A DNA stretch of 64,000 nt from Tistrella mobilis KA081020-065 (GTDB taxonomy: Bacteria > Pseudomonadota > Alphaproteobacteria > Tistrellales > Tistrellaceae), in NCBI RefSeq assembly GCF_000264455.2, contig NC_017958.1, forward strand, positions 749,001 through 813,000, written 5' to 3'. The notes under the pieces were generated by a model, which saw only the letters and a program-made list of their open reading frames with translations, was not told where the DNA came from and searched no databases. Both the position numbers and the translations under genes were made by a program. Shown here in pieces: positions 1 through 9,071 of the stretch (position 1 is the first letter of the stretch; the number at the start of each line of letters is the position of its first letter).

Positions 1-1
1 A

Positions 2-2170
2 GCCCATCACTGCTACCGGCCGAAGCTCAGCGATGCCGAGGGCAGCACCGAGGCGGATCTGAAGGGCGACGAGAAGAAGCAGGCCCAGGACGACAACGAG
101 ACCGCCCGGCTCTGGTTCTCGGGGATCGAGGCGGTGCGCCGCCGGCTGGGCCTGGCCCTGATCTGCGACCTGTCGGCCACGCCCTTCTTCCTGGCCGGAT
201 CGGGCTATCGCGAAGGTGCGCTCTTCCCCTGGACGATGAGCGATTTCTCGCTGATGGACGCGATCGAATGCGGCATCGTCAAGCTGCCGCGGGTGCCGAT
301 CGCCGACAACATGGCCTCGGGCGACATGCCGATGTTCCGCAATCTCTGGGACCATATCGGCAAAAAAATGCCCAAGAAGGGCAAGAGCCGGTCGGGTGGC
401 GGCGGCTATGACCCGCTGAGCCTGCCCTCGGAACTCCAGACCGCGCTGGCGGCACTTTACGGCCATTACGAGAAGGTGTTCGCGCTCTGGCAGCAGCAGG
501 GCATCGGCGTGCCGCCGGTGTTCATCGTGGTGTGCAACAACACCACCACATCGGATCTGGTCTACCGCTATATCTCGGGGTTTTATCGCGAGGAAGAGAC
601 GAACCAGGGCGACGCCGCGCCCCGGAGAGAGGATGGCGGTCTCAGCGGTCCGTTCGAACAGGGCCGGCTGGCGCTGTTCCGCAATTTCGACGACTACGGC
701 AACCCCCTGCCCCGCCGCAACACCATCCTGATCGACAGCGCGCAGCTGGAAAGCGGCGACGGGTTGAGCGACGCCTTCCGCGCCGCGGCCGCCGACGAGA
801 TCGCCGAGTTCCGCCGCGAGATCGTGGAGCGCACCGGCGACCAGCGCGCCGCCGAGAGCATCGACGATGCCACCCTGCTGCGCGAGGTGATGAACACCGT
901 CGGCAAGCGCGGCCGGCTGGGGGAACAGGTGCGCTGCGTGGTCTCGGTGTCGATGCTCACCGAAGGCTGGGACGCCAACACCGTGACCCATATTCTGGGC
1001 GTGCGGGCCTTCGGCACCCAGCTGCTCTGTGAACAGGTGGTCGGGCGGGGCCTGCGCCGGCAATCCTATGAACTGAATGCCGACGGGCTGTTCGACGTGG
1101 AATATGCCGACATCCTGGGCATTCCCTTCGACTTCACCGCCAAGGCGGTGGTGGCACCGCCGGCCATCCCGCGGGAAACGGTGCGGGTGCGGGCGGTGCG
1201 GCCGGAACGCGACCCGCTGGAGATCGTGTTCCCGCGGGTCGAAGGCTATCGCGTCGATCTGCCCGATGACCGGATCGATGCGGAGTTCAGCGCCGATTCG
1301 GTTCTGGAACTCACCCCCGATCTGGTCGGCCCCTCGATCGTCAAATGCCGCGGCATCGTTGGCGAAGAGGTCGACCTGACCGTCGAACATCTGGACGGCA
1401 TGCGCCCCTCGACGGTGATCTATCACCTGACCCGGCATATGCTCTATACCCGCTTCCGCGACCCTGGCGAGGCGCCGAAACTGCATCTCTTCGGCCAGAT
1501 GAAGCGGGTGGTGCGCCGCTGGATGGAGGGCTGGCTGCGCTGTGCGGGCGGCACCACCCCGGCCCAGCTGATCTATACCGAGATCGCCGACATGGCGGCG
1601 GAGCGGATCATCGCCGCGATCAACCGCGCCATTCTGGGCCAGGATGGCCTGCGGGCCCCCGGCGGGGGGCGGATCCGTGCGATCCTGGACCCGTACAACC
1701 CCTCCGGTTCCAGCCGTCACGTCAACTTCACCACCTCCAAGCCGCTGCGCTGGCAGACATCGCCCGATCACTGCCATGTCGACCTGGTGATCTGCGACAG
1801 CGAATGGGAGGCCGAATTCTGCCGGGTGGCCGAAGCCCATCCCCAGGTCCGGGCCTATGTGAAGAACCAGGGTCTGGGGCTGGAGGTGCCCTATCTGGAC
1901 GCCAACATCCCCCATCGCTACCTGCCGGATTTCATCCTGCGCATCGATGACGGCCGGCCCGACCTGCTGAACCTGATCGTCGAAATCAAGGGCTTCCGCG
2001 GCCGCGACGCCCGGATCAAGGCCGAGACCATGCACACCCATTGGGTGCCGGGGGTGAACAATCTCGGCCAGTTCGGCCGCTGGGCCTTCGCCGAATTCAC
2101 CGCCGTCTATGAAATCGAAGCGGCGTTTGCACGGCTGATGGAAGAGGTACGGGGACAGATGGCTGCCTGA
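2..2170 (+). CDS. DEAH-family restriction helicase-nuclease, 3' part (5' end outside window)
   Basis: ATP-dependent restriction enzyme, probably the cutting and translocating subunit of a Type III-like or BPTD_3080-family system. The reading frame is open from base 2 and begins AHHCYR, so the window starts inside the DEAH box (motif II). Further on are motif III (SAT, at about base 174), motif V (TEGWD, about 960) and motif VI (QVVGRGLRR, about 1035). The C-terminus carries a PD-(D/E)xK nuclease core: PDF at about 1927 and EIK at about 1983. Superfamily 2 helicase plus C-terminal nuclease is the known plan of these restriction subunits. The matching methyltransferase should lie upstream and is not visible. 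An ATG at 194 or the GTG at 134 would cut through the helicase core, so neither is the true start. It converges on the next gene with a 27-base gap. Confidence 0.85.
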   Translation, partial: AHHCYRPKLSDAEGSTEADLKGDEKKQAQDDNETARLWFSGIEAVRRRLGLALICDLSATPFFLAGSGYREGALFPWTMSDFSLMDAIECGIVKLPRVPIADNMASGDMPMFRNLWDHIGKKMPKKGKSRSGGGGYDPLSLPSELQTALAALYGHYEKVFALWQQQGIGVPPVFIVVCNNTTTSDLVYRYISGFYREEETNQGDAAPRREDGGLSGPFEQGRLALFRNFDDYGNPLPRRNTILIDSAQLESGDGLSDAFRAAAADEIAEFRREIVERTGDQRAAESIDDATLLREVMNTVGKRGRLGEQVRCVVSVSMLTEGWDANTVTHILGVRAFGTQLLCEQVVGRGLRRQSYELNADGLFDVEYADILGIPFDFTAKAVVAPPAIPRETVRVRAVRPERDPLEIVFPRVEGYRVDLPDDRIDAEFSADSVLELTPDLVGPSIVKCRGIVGEEVDLTVEHLDGMRPSTVIYHLTRHMLYTRFRDPGEAPKLHLFGQMKRVVRRWMEGWLRCAGGTTPAQLIYTEIADMAAERIIAAINRAILGQDGLRAPGGGRIRAILDPYNPSGSSRHVNFTTSKPLRWQTSPDHCHVDLVICDSEWEAEFCRVAEAHPQVRAYVKNQGLGLEVPYLDANIPHRYLPDFILRIDDGRPDLLNLIVEIKGFRGRDARIKAETMHTHWVPGVNNLGQFGRWAFAEFTAVYEIEAAFARLMEEVRGQMAA

Positions 2171-2197
2171 ACGGGATGGGCAGAACAAGGCCGCCCG

Positions 2198-4318
2198 TCA
2201 GGCTTCAAGATCCGCCAGGAATTCCGAGCCCGGCGCCACGCCCGAAACCAGCAGCCGGTCGCGGGCGCGGGTGCAGGCGACATAGAGCAGATGGCGTTCG
2301 GTGTCGTAAACATGGTCGAGATCGGCTTCGTCGGCGATGGCGGCGATGCGGGCGGCCGATGGCAGCGCGTCATCATCACAGGCCATCACCGCGACCGCGC
2401 GGAATTCCAGCCCCTTGGCCACATGCATGGTGGCGATGGCGATCCGGCCGTCGGCCACCGCGACCTCGGCCCCCAGATGGGCCGGGGCCAGACCAAGTGC
2501 GGCCGCCACCGCCTCGGCGCGTGGCCGCAGGCTGTCGTCGCGGATGATCAGGGCGATTTCCTCGGGCGACATGCCGTCATCCAGCAGGTCGAGCACCCAA
2601 TCGGTGATCAGGCGGATTTCTGTCGTCTCGTCGACGGCAAGACGGATCTCTGGCGGCGGGCCGTCGAACAGTGAGACGGTGCCGTCGCGGCCCTCGCTGA
2701 CGCCGTCGACATCGGCCAACACCTCCGGCAGCAGGCGGTCGGCCCGGGTGCGGATCTGATGCGAGGTACGGTAATTGACCTTGAGCACATGCGACCGGCC
2801 CCGGATGTCGATGCCGAGTGCGGCCCATGAAAAGGGCTGGCGGAAGATCCTCTGGCCCAGATCACCGGCGAAGAAGAGTGCATCGGGGCGGGATGCATCG
2901 GGGCGCCCGGAACCGGAGCGGGCGAGGCTGGCCAGGAAGCGCAGTTCGGCCGGCCCGACATCCTGCGCCTCGTCGACGATCACCGCATCGAAGCGCGCGT
3001 CATCGGTGGGCAGCCCTTGCGGCGGTGTGGCCGGGATGATCGCGGTGTAGATCGCGGCAAGCGTGGTGAAGCCCTGATCGGCCAGATCGGCGCGCACCGC
3101 ATCGACCACCGCCCAGATCTCGTCGCGCTGGCGGGCGCCCAGCCGGGTGCGGCGACCAAGACGCGGCGTGGCCCTGTAGGCCGCCGCATCGGTCAGGGCG
3201 CGGGCCTCGATCACCTCGTGCCATTCGGCGGTGATGAAGCCGGGGCGGAGATGGCGTGGGCCGGTCGGCCCTGCCGCCCGGGCCAGGATCGCCGCCCGCA
3301 CGGTTTCCGCATCGGCGATCCGCACCGGCCCGAGCCGCGCGCGTGCGGCATCTTCCGCCAGATCGGGCAAGGCCCGCACGGTGATGCGGGCCGCAAGGTC
3401 GCTGTCATGGCCGGTCAGCCGCTCCAGCTTGTGGGCCAGGGCGGCGGCGAGCGGTGCCGAAACGGTGGTCAGCAGCACGCGTGCCCGGGCATCCCGGCGG
3501 GCGATCCAGGCCGCGCGATGCAGGGCGACCACGGTCTTGCCGGTGCCGGCAGAGCCGGCGATCCGCACCGGGCCACCATGGTCACGCTCCACCAGCCGGC
3601 GCTGATCCGGATGCAGGAACACGATCCAGCGATCCCAGGGGTAGTCCAGCGCCCGGCGCAGATCTTCCGGGGTGTGGATGGTGCGGAACCGGCGTCCGTC
3701 ATCGGGATGTTCGAAGGCCGCGGTGCCGCCGGCGTCGCGACGGACCGGCAGGCGGCCCGTGGAGACATAGTCGAGCAGCGCCTCGACCGCCTCCTGCGGC
3801 AGGCGTTCGGCCACATCGAAGAAATCGGGCGACGAGGCGTGCCGCACGGCCTGAAGTTCCGAAGGCGGCACGCCGATGCCGAGCATGTCGTCATCGGTAA
3901 GATCCAGGAAAAGCGGCGGATGCCATGGCTCCTGGGGGACGTCTGCCGCCTGCCGCAATGGAGGCGCGGTGCCCTCATCGGGGCCGGCGACTTCCGGCAG
4001 CACCACGATCTGCGTGGCACCGGTCACCGGATGGCGTTCGATGCGCCGCCGTTCGGCCCAGCGATAGGCCGCATCGTGATGGTCGACATAGGCCAGCAGC
4101 AGCGCATCATCCAGCCGGTGCAGAATGATACGGATGTCGGCATTCACCCGCACCGACCAGAAATTCCGATCTGCCGCCCGGTCGAGCCGGTGCATCCGCA
4201 ACCCCGGCGCCGCGGGATCGAGCTGCAGATCGAAAGCCGCGGTCTTGGCGGCTTTCAGATCCGGCCCACGGAGCCTGCGCAGCCCGTCGACAAAACTGTC
4301 GGCGATGCGGAAATCCAT
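2198..4318 (-). CDS. UvrD/Rep-like superfamily 1 helicase with N-terminal RelE-like domain
   Basis: Predicted 706-residue DNA helicase. Residues about 1-95 resemble the RelE/ParE toxin fold (SFVDGLRRL start, then RVNADIRIILHR, then AYVDHHDAAYRWAERR). The rest is a UvrD-type helicase: Walker A GSAGTGKT at about 255-262, Walker B DEAQD at about 449-453, the GD-Q-I-F and NYR motifs after it, VAKGLEF (motif V) and LLYVACTRARDRL (motif VI) near the C-terminus. The ATG follows a GGGGGAGGGG Shine-Dalgarno stretch. Fusion of a RelE-like domain to a helicase suggests a link to nucleic-acid damage or defence, and the convergent restriction gene supports this weakly. The toxin-like domain could be only a structural or DNA-binding module, because I cannot show RNase residues. 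The helicase call is firm; the RelE assignment is by pattern. Confidence 0.82.
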   Translation of the reverse strand: MDFRIADSFVDGLRRLRGPDLKAAKTAAFDLQLDPAAPGLRMHRLDRAADRNFWSVRVNADIRIILHRLDDALLLAYVDHHDAAYRWAERRRIERHPVTGATQIVVLPEVAGPDEGTAPPLRQAADVPQEPWHPPLFLDLTDDDMLGIGVPPSELQAVRHASSPDFFDVAERLPQEAVEALLDYVSTGRLPVRRDAGGTAAFEHPDDGRRFRTIHTPEDLRRALDYPWDRWIVFLHPDQRRLVERDHGGPVRIAGSAGTGKTVVALHRAAWIARRDARARVLLTTVSAPLAAALAHKLERLTGHDSDLAARITVRALPDLAEDAARARLGPVRIADAETVRAAILARAAGPTGPRHLRPGFITAEWHEVIEARALTDAAAYRATPRLGRRTRLGARQRDEIWAVVDAVRADLADQGFTTLAAIYTAIIPATPPQGLPTDDARFDAVIVDEAQDVGPAELRFLASLARSGSGRPDASRPDALFFAGDLGQRIFRQPFSWAALGIDIRGRSHVLKVNYRTSHQIRTRADRLLPEVLADVDGVSEGRDGTVSLFDGPPPEIRLAVDETTEIRLITDWVLDLLDDGMSPEEIALIIRDDSLRPRAEAVAAALGLAPAHLGAEVAVADGRIAIATMHVAKGLEFRAVAVMACDDDALPSAARIAAIADEADLDHVYDTERHLLYVACTRARDRLLVSGVAPGSEFLADLEA

Positions 4319-4340
4319 GGCGCCCCTCCCCCTGCCGATC

Positions 4341-4376
4341 CTGCCCCCGTCTTCGACGTATAAGCCGCGGGGGCAG
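4341..4376 (-). promoter_or_regulatory. Inverted repeat upstream of the RelE-helicase gene
   Basis: Perfect 9-base arms, CTGCCCCCG (4341-4349) and CGGGGGCAG (4368-4376), separated by 18 bases. Read on the minus strand, the spacer contains CTTATACG, which could serve as a -10 box, so a protein bound here would cover the promoter. The start codon lies about 25 bases downstream. Operator function is inference. Confidence 0.35.
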
Positions 4377-4396
4377 ATCGCGCAATGGTAGGGCGT

Positions 4397-5149
4397 TCAG
4401 CAGATGCCGTTGATAATGTCCAGATACCGCCGCACCGTCTCGTCCCAGCCGTAATCCAGCGCCTCGGCGGTGATGGCGTGGCCGATGGAGACTTCCAGGC
4501 AGCCAGGCGCGCGCGACAGGAAGTCGGCGAGGTTGACCAGGTTCAGGTCATGGCCGGCATTGAGGCCGATTTCCGCCTCGGCGGCGGCGCGGGCGGTGGC
4601 GGCCACATAGGCGGCGGCGGGTTCGAAATCCGGGCGGTCCCAGGCCATGGCGTAGATGCCGGTATACATCTCCACCCGGTCGGCCCCCAGCGCCTTCGCC
4701 GCGGCCGGGGCCTTGGGGTCGGGGTTGATGAACACGGCGATGCGCGCGCCCGAGGGCCGCACCAGATCGATGCCGCGGGCGAGTTCTTCGGCCCGGCTGT
4801 CGAAATCCCAGCCCTCTTCCGAAGTGCGCGCCCCCGGCGCGTCGGGGACCAGCGTCACCTGATGCGGGCGGACCTGGTTGACCAGCTCGGCGAAATCTTC
4901 CGACGGGTAGCCTTCGATGTTGAACTCGGCGCCGATCACCTCGGGCAGGTCGGTCGCGAACAGCCCGGCCAGGTCCATCACATCGCTGCGCCGGATATGG
5001 CGCTCATCCGGTCGGGGATGGATGGTGATGCCGTGAGCGCCGGCGCGCAGCACCCGCTTCGCCGTCGCCAGCACGTCGGGATAGCCGTTGTCGCGCTGAT
5101 TGCGGAGCAGCGCCACCTTGTTGAGATTGACGCTGAGCTTGGTGGTCAT
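4397..5149 (-). CDS. pdxJ: Pyridoxine 5'-phosphate synthase
   Basis: Last step of the DXP-dependent vitamin B6 pathway: condenses 1-deoxy-D-xylulose 5-phosphate with 3-amino-2-oxopropyl phosphate to pyridoxine 5'-phosphate in the cytoplasm. At 250 residues it has the usual family length. Diagnostic stretches are the N-terminal LSVNLNKVALLRNQR, the GITIHPRPDERHIR segment (residues about 38-52) and EFNIEGYP (about 75-82), followed by the NAGHDLN motif late in the TIM barrel. The start MTTKLSVNLNK matches the family start. It is a single gene; a strong hairpin upstream (5202-5249) separates it from the ggpS operon on the same strand. Confidence 0.95.
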   Translation of the reverse strand: MTTKLSVNLNKVALLRNQRDNGYPDVLATAKRVLRAGAHGITIHPRPDERHIRRSDVMDLAGLFATDLPEVIGAEFNIEGYPSEDFAELVNQVRPHQVTLVPDAPGARTSEEGWDFDSRAEELARGIDLVRPSGARIAVFINPDPKAPAAAKALGADRVEMYTGIYAMAWDRPDFEPAAAYVAATARAAAEAEIGLNAGHDLNLVNLADFLSRAPGCLEVSIGHAITAEALDYGWDETVRRYLDIINGIC

Positions 5150-5201
5150 CGGCCGCCGTCCCCTGTCGTTCGCACATGCACCCCATGCCGGTCACCCGGG
5201 C

Positions 5202-5249
5202 GAAAACACGCCCCGCCTGCCCTGGCCGAAACGGGCCGGGCTGGCGGGG
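5202..5249 (-). terminator. Probable terminator of the gpsA-HAD-ggpS operon
   Basis: On the minus strand, a long GC-rich stem (outer arms CCCCGCC / GGCGGGG, inner GGCC pairs, loop about 5227-5232) is followed by GTGTTTTC. It lies downstream of the ggpS stop at 5360 and about 50 bases before the pdxJ start, so it would insulate pdxJ. Confidence 0.5.
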
Positions 5250-5359
5250 CGGGGGACAGGATATATCCGGAAGGCCGGCGCCTGCGACCGATTGTTCGGC
5301 GAAATTTCTTCAGCCTGAACCGCAGCCGTCAGCGCCTGCCCGCGCAGGCATGATACGGG

Positions 5360-6880
5360 TCACACCGCCTTCAGCGCCGGCGGTTCGTCGGGCGTGCCGA
5401 TCTGGTCGAACCGCTCGAAGGTGTGGTCGGCCCAACGAGCGACGTCGTAGCGGCGCACGGTCTCGTACATCGCGGCCATGCGCGCCCGCGCCTCGTCGGG
5501 CGCCATGTCGAGCGCCTGGTCGAGGGCGGCATCCATCGCCCGGTCCGAATAGGGGTTGGTCAGGATCGCCTGCGGGAATTCCACCGCGCAGCCGGTGAAT
5601 TCCGACAGCACCAGCGCGCCCTCCTGGCCGCGCTTGGCCGCCACATATTCCTTGGCGACCAGGTTGAGGCCGTCACGCAGCGGCGTGATCACGCAGACAT
5701 CGGCGCGGCGGTAATAGGCGATCAGCTTGTCGAAGGGGATAGCGTTCGAGAACAGCAGGATCGGCGTCCAGCCAAGGGTCGAGAAGCGGCCGTTGATCCG
5801 CCCGACCAGGGTTTCCACCTCGCGCTGGGTGTCACGATAGATCCGCATGCCGGTGGCGGCCTGAACCGACACCACCATCAGCTTGACCTTGGTGTGCAGC
5901 TCCGGCCGGCGTTCCAGCAGGCGTTCGAAGCCCTGCAGGGTCTCGCGGATGCCCTTGGTATAGTCGGTGCGGCCCACCGCCACGATCAGCCGGCGGTCAC
6001 GAAGTTCCTCCTCGATTTCCGACTGAAGCGTCTGGTTGGCCTCGGTGTCGAGCACCTTGGCGACGAAATTCGGGTTGGTGCCCACCGGGAAGGCGTCGAT
6101 GCCGACCTTGTGGCCCTTGTGGCGCACCGCCACCGGCACTTCGGGTTCCGACAGCGCCAGACCCGAGGGCGACATGCCGTCTTCGACCCGCGTGGTCGCC
6201 TCTACCTCCACATCACGCAACGCACGCGCGACATCGGCGAAGTTCTTGGCGTAGCGCGGAATGTGGAAGCCGACCAGATCGCAGGCCAGCAGGCTGTCCA
6301 CGATCTCCTCGCGCCAGGGCAGGATGTTAAATACGTCCGGCCCCGGGAAAGGGGTGTGGTGGAAAAAGGCGATCTTCAGGCTGGGCTTGATCCGGCGCAG
6401 ATAGCCGGGCACCAGCCAGAGATTGTAGTCGTGCACCCAGACCAGCGCATCATCCTCGGCCTGGGCGGCCGCCGCCTCGGCGAACAGCCAGTTCACCTCG
6501 CGGAAGGTGTTCCAGTCGGTGGTGTCGTAGCGGAACAGCCAGGGGAAGGAATGCAGGATCGGCCACAGCGCCTCTTTCGAGGTGACGTGATAGAACATCC
6601 TGACCTGGTCGGCGGTCAGCGGCAGCCGCGAGACCGAATACCGGCCATAGCTGTCCTCGATATCGATCACCCGCTCGAAGCTTTCCTTGCGCTTTGGGCT
6701 GACCTGTTTCCAGGCCACCCAGGCGCCCTTGCCTTCGGGCACGCGGCCGAAAAAGCTCTTCAGCGTCGGAACGATCCCGTTCGGGCTTTTGTTTTCACGA
6801 TAGACGACGCGGTCGCCGACCACCTCTTCCTCATAGGGCTGACGGTGATAGACGATCACGAGCGATGACTTGCGGTTCAT
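5360..6880 (-). CDS. ggpS: Glucosylglycerol-phosphate synthase (GT20 family)
   Basis: Transfers glucose from ADP-glucose to sn-glycerol 3-phosphate, giving the precursor of the osmolyte glucosylglycerol. The 506-residue protein is a GT20 glycosyltransferase, the trehalose-phosphate-synthase family, but details fit GgpS rather than OtsA: the N-terminal SPNGIVPTLKSFF and WVAWKQVSPK segments, FYHVTSKEALWPILHSFPW (about 97-115), and HDYNLWLVP (about 150) where OtsA usually has HDYHL. DGLNLVAKEY near residue 405 is the common sugar-nucleotide site. The recognition rests on recalled cyanobacterial GgpS sequences. Context agrees: it is the last gene of an operon with a sugar-phosphate phosphatase and gpsA, the source of its acceptor. 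OtsA remains the alternative. Confidence 0.8.
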   Translation of the reverse strand: MNRKSSLVIVYHRQPYEEEVVGDRVVYRENKSPNGIVPTLKSFFGRVPEGKGAWVAWKQVSPKRKESFERVIDIEDSYGRYSVSRLPLTADQVRMFYHVTSKEALWPILHSFPWLFRYDTTDWNTFREVNWLFAEAAAAQAEDDALVWVHDYNLWLVPGYLRRIKPSLKIAFFHHTPFPGPDVFNILPWREEIVDSLLACDLVGFHIPRYAKNFADVARALRDVEVEATTRVEDGMSPSGLALSEPEVPVAVRHKGHKVGIDAFPVGTNPNFVAKVLDTEANQTLQSEIEEELRDRRLIVAVGRTDYTKGIRETLQGFERLLERRPELHTKVKLMVVSVQAATGMRIYRDTQREVETLVGRINGRFSTLGWTPILLFSNAIPFDKLIAYYRRADVCVITPLRDGLNLVAKEYVAAKRGQEGALVLSEFTGCAVEFPQAILTNPYSDRAMDAALDQALDMAPDEARARMAAMYETVRRYDVARWADHTFERFDQIGTPDEPPALKAV

Positions 6881-6958
6881 CCCTGTCCCTTTCGATCTCG
6901 GTTGCGGTCCCGGCTGGGGGCGGGCGGGTTCTGCCGGTACCGGCAGGCACCCGCGGGC

Positions 6959-7681
6959 TCAGTCGAGGCCGAAATGGCGGATCGCCTCGGCGATGCCGGC
7001 GGCACCGTGGCCGGTGCTCCGGTAAACCCAGGGCTTGTCGGTCAGCTGCTCAACGAGGCGCGGCTCGGAATTGCCGACCGCCACCCCTTTCAGTCCGGTT
7101 TCGAACAGCGAGAGGTCGTTCAGCGTGTCGCCGGCGACCAGAACCCGGTCGGCCGGCAGGTTGAGGGTTTCGACCAGCTGCAGCAGGGTCGGCCCCTTGG
7201 CCACCCCCTTGGGCAGCACGTCCAGAAAGGTATCGGCCGAGAGCAGCCAGTCGAAACCGGCGGCCGCGATCTTGTCGAGGGTGGCGGTTTCAAGCTCGGC
7301 CGGCTCGTACCAATAGCTCACCCGCCGCTCAAACGGCGTGGGCTGCAGCCGGATGCCGGGCTCCCCCGACAGCATGGACTTGACCCGCTCGCCTGCATCG
7401 TTCCAGGCCCGGGCAATCGGCGCCTGAACCTGGTCGACCACCCGGAAATCGCGGCCGGCGACCACGGTGGTCCCCACATCGCCGATCACGAAATCGGGAT
7501 GCGGCATGCCGGGTTCGGCGACCAGTTCGCGGATGAAGCCCAGATCGCGGCCGGTCACGAAGATCAGCAGTGCGTCGTTCCGGGCCTGAAGCGCCTGATA
7601 GAGCGCGCGCCGTTCTTCGTCCGAGCCCCCGAGGAAGGTGCCATCGAGGTCGGTTGCGAGTATCAGCTTGTGTTCGGTCAT
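6959..7681 (-). CDS. HAD-IIB phosphatase, probable glucosylglycerol-phosphate phosphatase
   Basis: A 240-residue HAD hydrolase of the sucrose-phosphate-phosphatase type. The nucleophile motif is DLDGT (residues 11-15), motif II is the T of FVTGRD (about 42), and the acidic motif is AGDTLND (about 197-203). Family members remove phosphate from sugar phosphates. It lies between gpsA and ggpS and its start overlaps the gpsA stop as TGATG, so coupled translation is likely. The natural substrate in this operon is glucosylglycerol phosphate, by context. The classic cyanobacterial phosphatase (StpA/GgpP) is longer, so this would be a non-orthologous partner. Trehalose or sucrose phosphate are the alternatives. 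Confidence 0.75.
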   Translation of the reverse strand: MTEHKLILATDLDGTFLGGSDEERRALYQALQARNDALLIFVTGRDLGFIRELVAEPGMPHPDFVIGDVGTTVVAGRDFRVVDQVQAPIARAWNDAGERVKSMLSGEPGIRLQPTPFERRVSYWYEPAELETATLDKIAAAGFDWLLSADTFLDVLPKGVAKGPTLLQLVETLNLPADRVLVAGDTLNDLSLFETGLKGVAVGNSEPRLVEQLTDKPWVYRSTGHGAAGIAEAIRHFGLD

Positions 7682-8862
7682 CAGGCGTCCGTCGTCTCGA
7701 GATCGCTCGCGCGGCTGGCGGGGTGGTCGATCGCGACCACCGGCTCCAGCGCGCGGCTTTCTGCCCGGATCGGGCGGGTGAGCAGGGCGGTCATCGCGGC
7801 ATCGATGTCGAGCCGGCCCCGGATGATGGCGTGTACCGCTTCCGAGATCGGCATCTCGACGCCCAGCCTGCGGGCCAGCGCGGTGACGGTCTCGGCATTC
7901 ACGGCCCCTTCGACCACGGCCGACTTGCCGGCCAGCGCCTCGTCGGGCGTGGCGCCGCGGCCCAGCGCCAGGCCGAAGGTGAAGTTGCGCGACTGCTCGC
8001 TGGAGCAGGTGAGCGTCAGATCGCCGATGCCGGCAAGGCCGGTGACGGTCTCGCGCCGGCCGCCCAGCGCCTGGGCCAGCCGCTTCAGCTCCGCCAGCCC
8101 GCGGGTGATGATCGCGGCGCGCGGATTGGAGCCGAGCCCCCGCCCGGCGGCGATGCCGCAGGCGATGGCGAGCACGTTCTTGACCGCGCCGCCGACTTCG
8201 ACCCCGGTCAGATCGTCGGAGAGATAGGGCCGGAAACTGGTGGTCCCCAACGTCACCGCCACCCGCGCCGCCAGCGAGGCGACCAGCGCCGCCCCCATGC
8301 TTTCAGGGTCGAGCGGCCCGTCCTCGTCATCCTCCAGCGGCTGAACATCGGCCGAGGCGATGGTGACGGCGGTGGGCTGGCCCTCGGCCACCTCGGCCGC
8401 GAAGCTGGGGCCGGAAAGCACCGCCTGGGGGCGGCCGGGCATGACCTCGGCGATCACCTGGGTCATCAACAGGCCGGTGTCGCGTTCGATCCCCTTGCTG
8501 CAGATCACGACCGGCATGCCCGGTGCGGCATGGCGCTCCACCTCTGCCGCCATCGCCCGCAGGAATTGCGAGGGGATGACCAGCAGGGCCAGATCGGCGC
8601 CGTCGAGCGCCTGCCCCATGTCGCCGGTGACGGAAATCCCGGCCGGCATGTCGTGGTCTGGAAGAAAGGGATTGCGGCCGCCGGCGCGGATCGCCGCCAC
8701 GGCCTCGGCTTCGCGGATCCACAGACGGGTCTCACGCCCCGCCCGATCCGCCACCATTGCGAGCGCGCTGCCCCAGGCGCCGCCGCCGATCACCGCCACC
8801 CGCCGGAACGGGGTGATGACGGGCACGGGCTCCGGAGCGCTGCTGCTCTCTTCGATACTCAC
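7681..8862 (-). CDS. gpsA: NAD(P)H-dependent glycerol-3-phosphate dehydrogenase
   Basis: Reduces dihydroxyacetone phosphate to sn-glycerol 3-phosphate, for phospholipids and here for the ggpS acceptor. The Rossmann motif GGGAWGSALA is near the N-terminus, followed by ICSKGIE, LSGPSFAAEVA (the family signature), KNVLAIACG with the catalytic lysine, and GDLTLTC. I chose a GTG start at 8862 (VSIEESSS) because GAGGGAG lies about 10 bases upstream. A start at 9009 would add about 49 residues unlike any GpsA. About 393 residues is slightly longer than usual because of an acidic insert at about base 8320 (LEDDEDGPLD). First gene of the operon with the phosphatase and ggpS. It may be a second, osmolyte-dedicated copy. 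Confidence 0.9.
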   Translation of the reverse strand: MSIEESSSAPEPVPVITPFRRVAVIGGGAWGSALAMVADRAGRETRLWIREAEAVAAIRAGGRNPFLPDHDMPAGISVTGDMGQALDGADLALLVIPSQFLRAMAAEVERHAAPGMPVVICSKGIERDTGLLMTQVIAEVMPGRPQAVLSGPSFAAEVAEGQPTAVTIASADVQPLEDDEDGPLDPESMGAALVASLAARVAVTLGTTSFRPYLSDDLTGVEVGGAVKNVLAIACGIAAGRGLGSNPRAAIITRGLAELKRLAQALGGRRETVTGLAGIGDLTLTCSSEQSRNFTFGLALGRGATPDEALAGKSAVVEGAVNAETVTALARRLGVEMPISEAVHAIIRGRLDIDAAMTALLTRPIRAESRALEPVVAIDHPASRASDLETTDA

Positions 8863-9071
8863 CGCGATGATGCTCCCTCGTTGTTGTCGGTCGCGCCGCC
8901 CCGGCGCAGCAGGCCGCACCGCGGGGCACGTTGGTCTTAAATATATGCTGCGCTGCAGCGGAATGAAGGGTGTCCCACGGAAAACCGCCAAAGGACGCGT
9001 GAAACCCACGGATCAATGCGTATGATCATAGCACGATGCGCCAGCGGGTGCGACAGCGAAGGGACGAGCCT

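Noticed and set aside
3017-4363. 448-codon plus-strand frame
   Set aside because: Antisense to the RelE-helicase gene; translation is rich in Arg and Gly with no domain.
5360-6880. Trehalose-6-phosphate synthase (otsA)
   Set aside because: The same GT20 family, but signature segments and the gpsA operon context fit ggpS better. Kept as the alternative.
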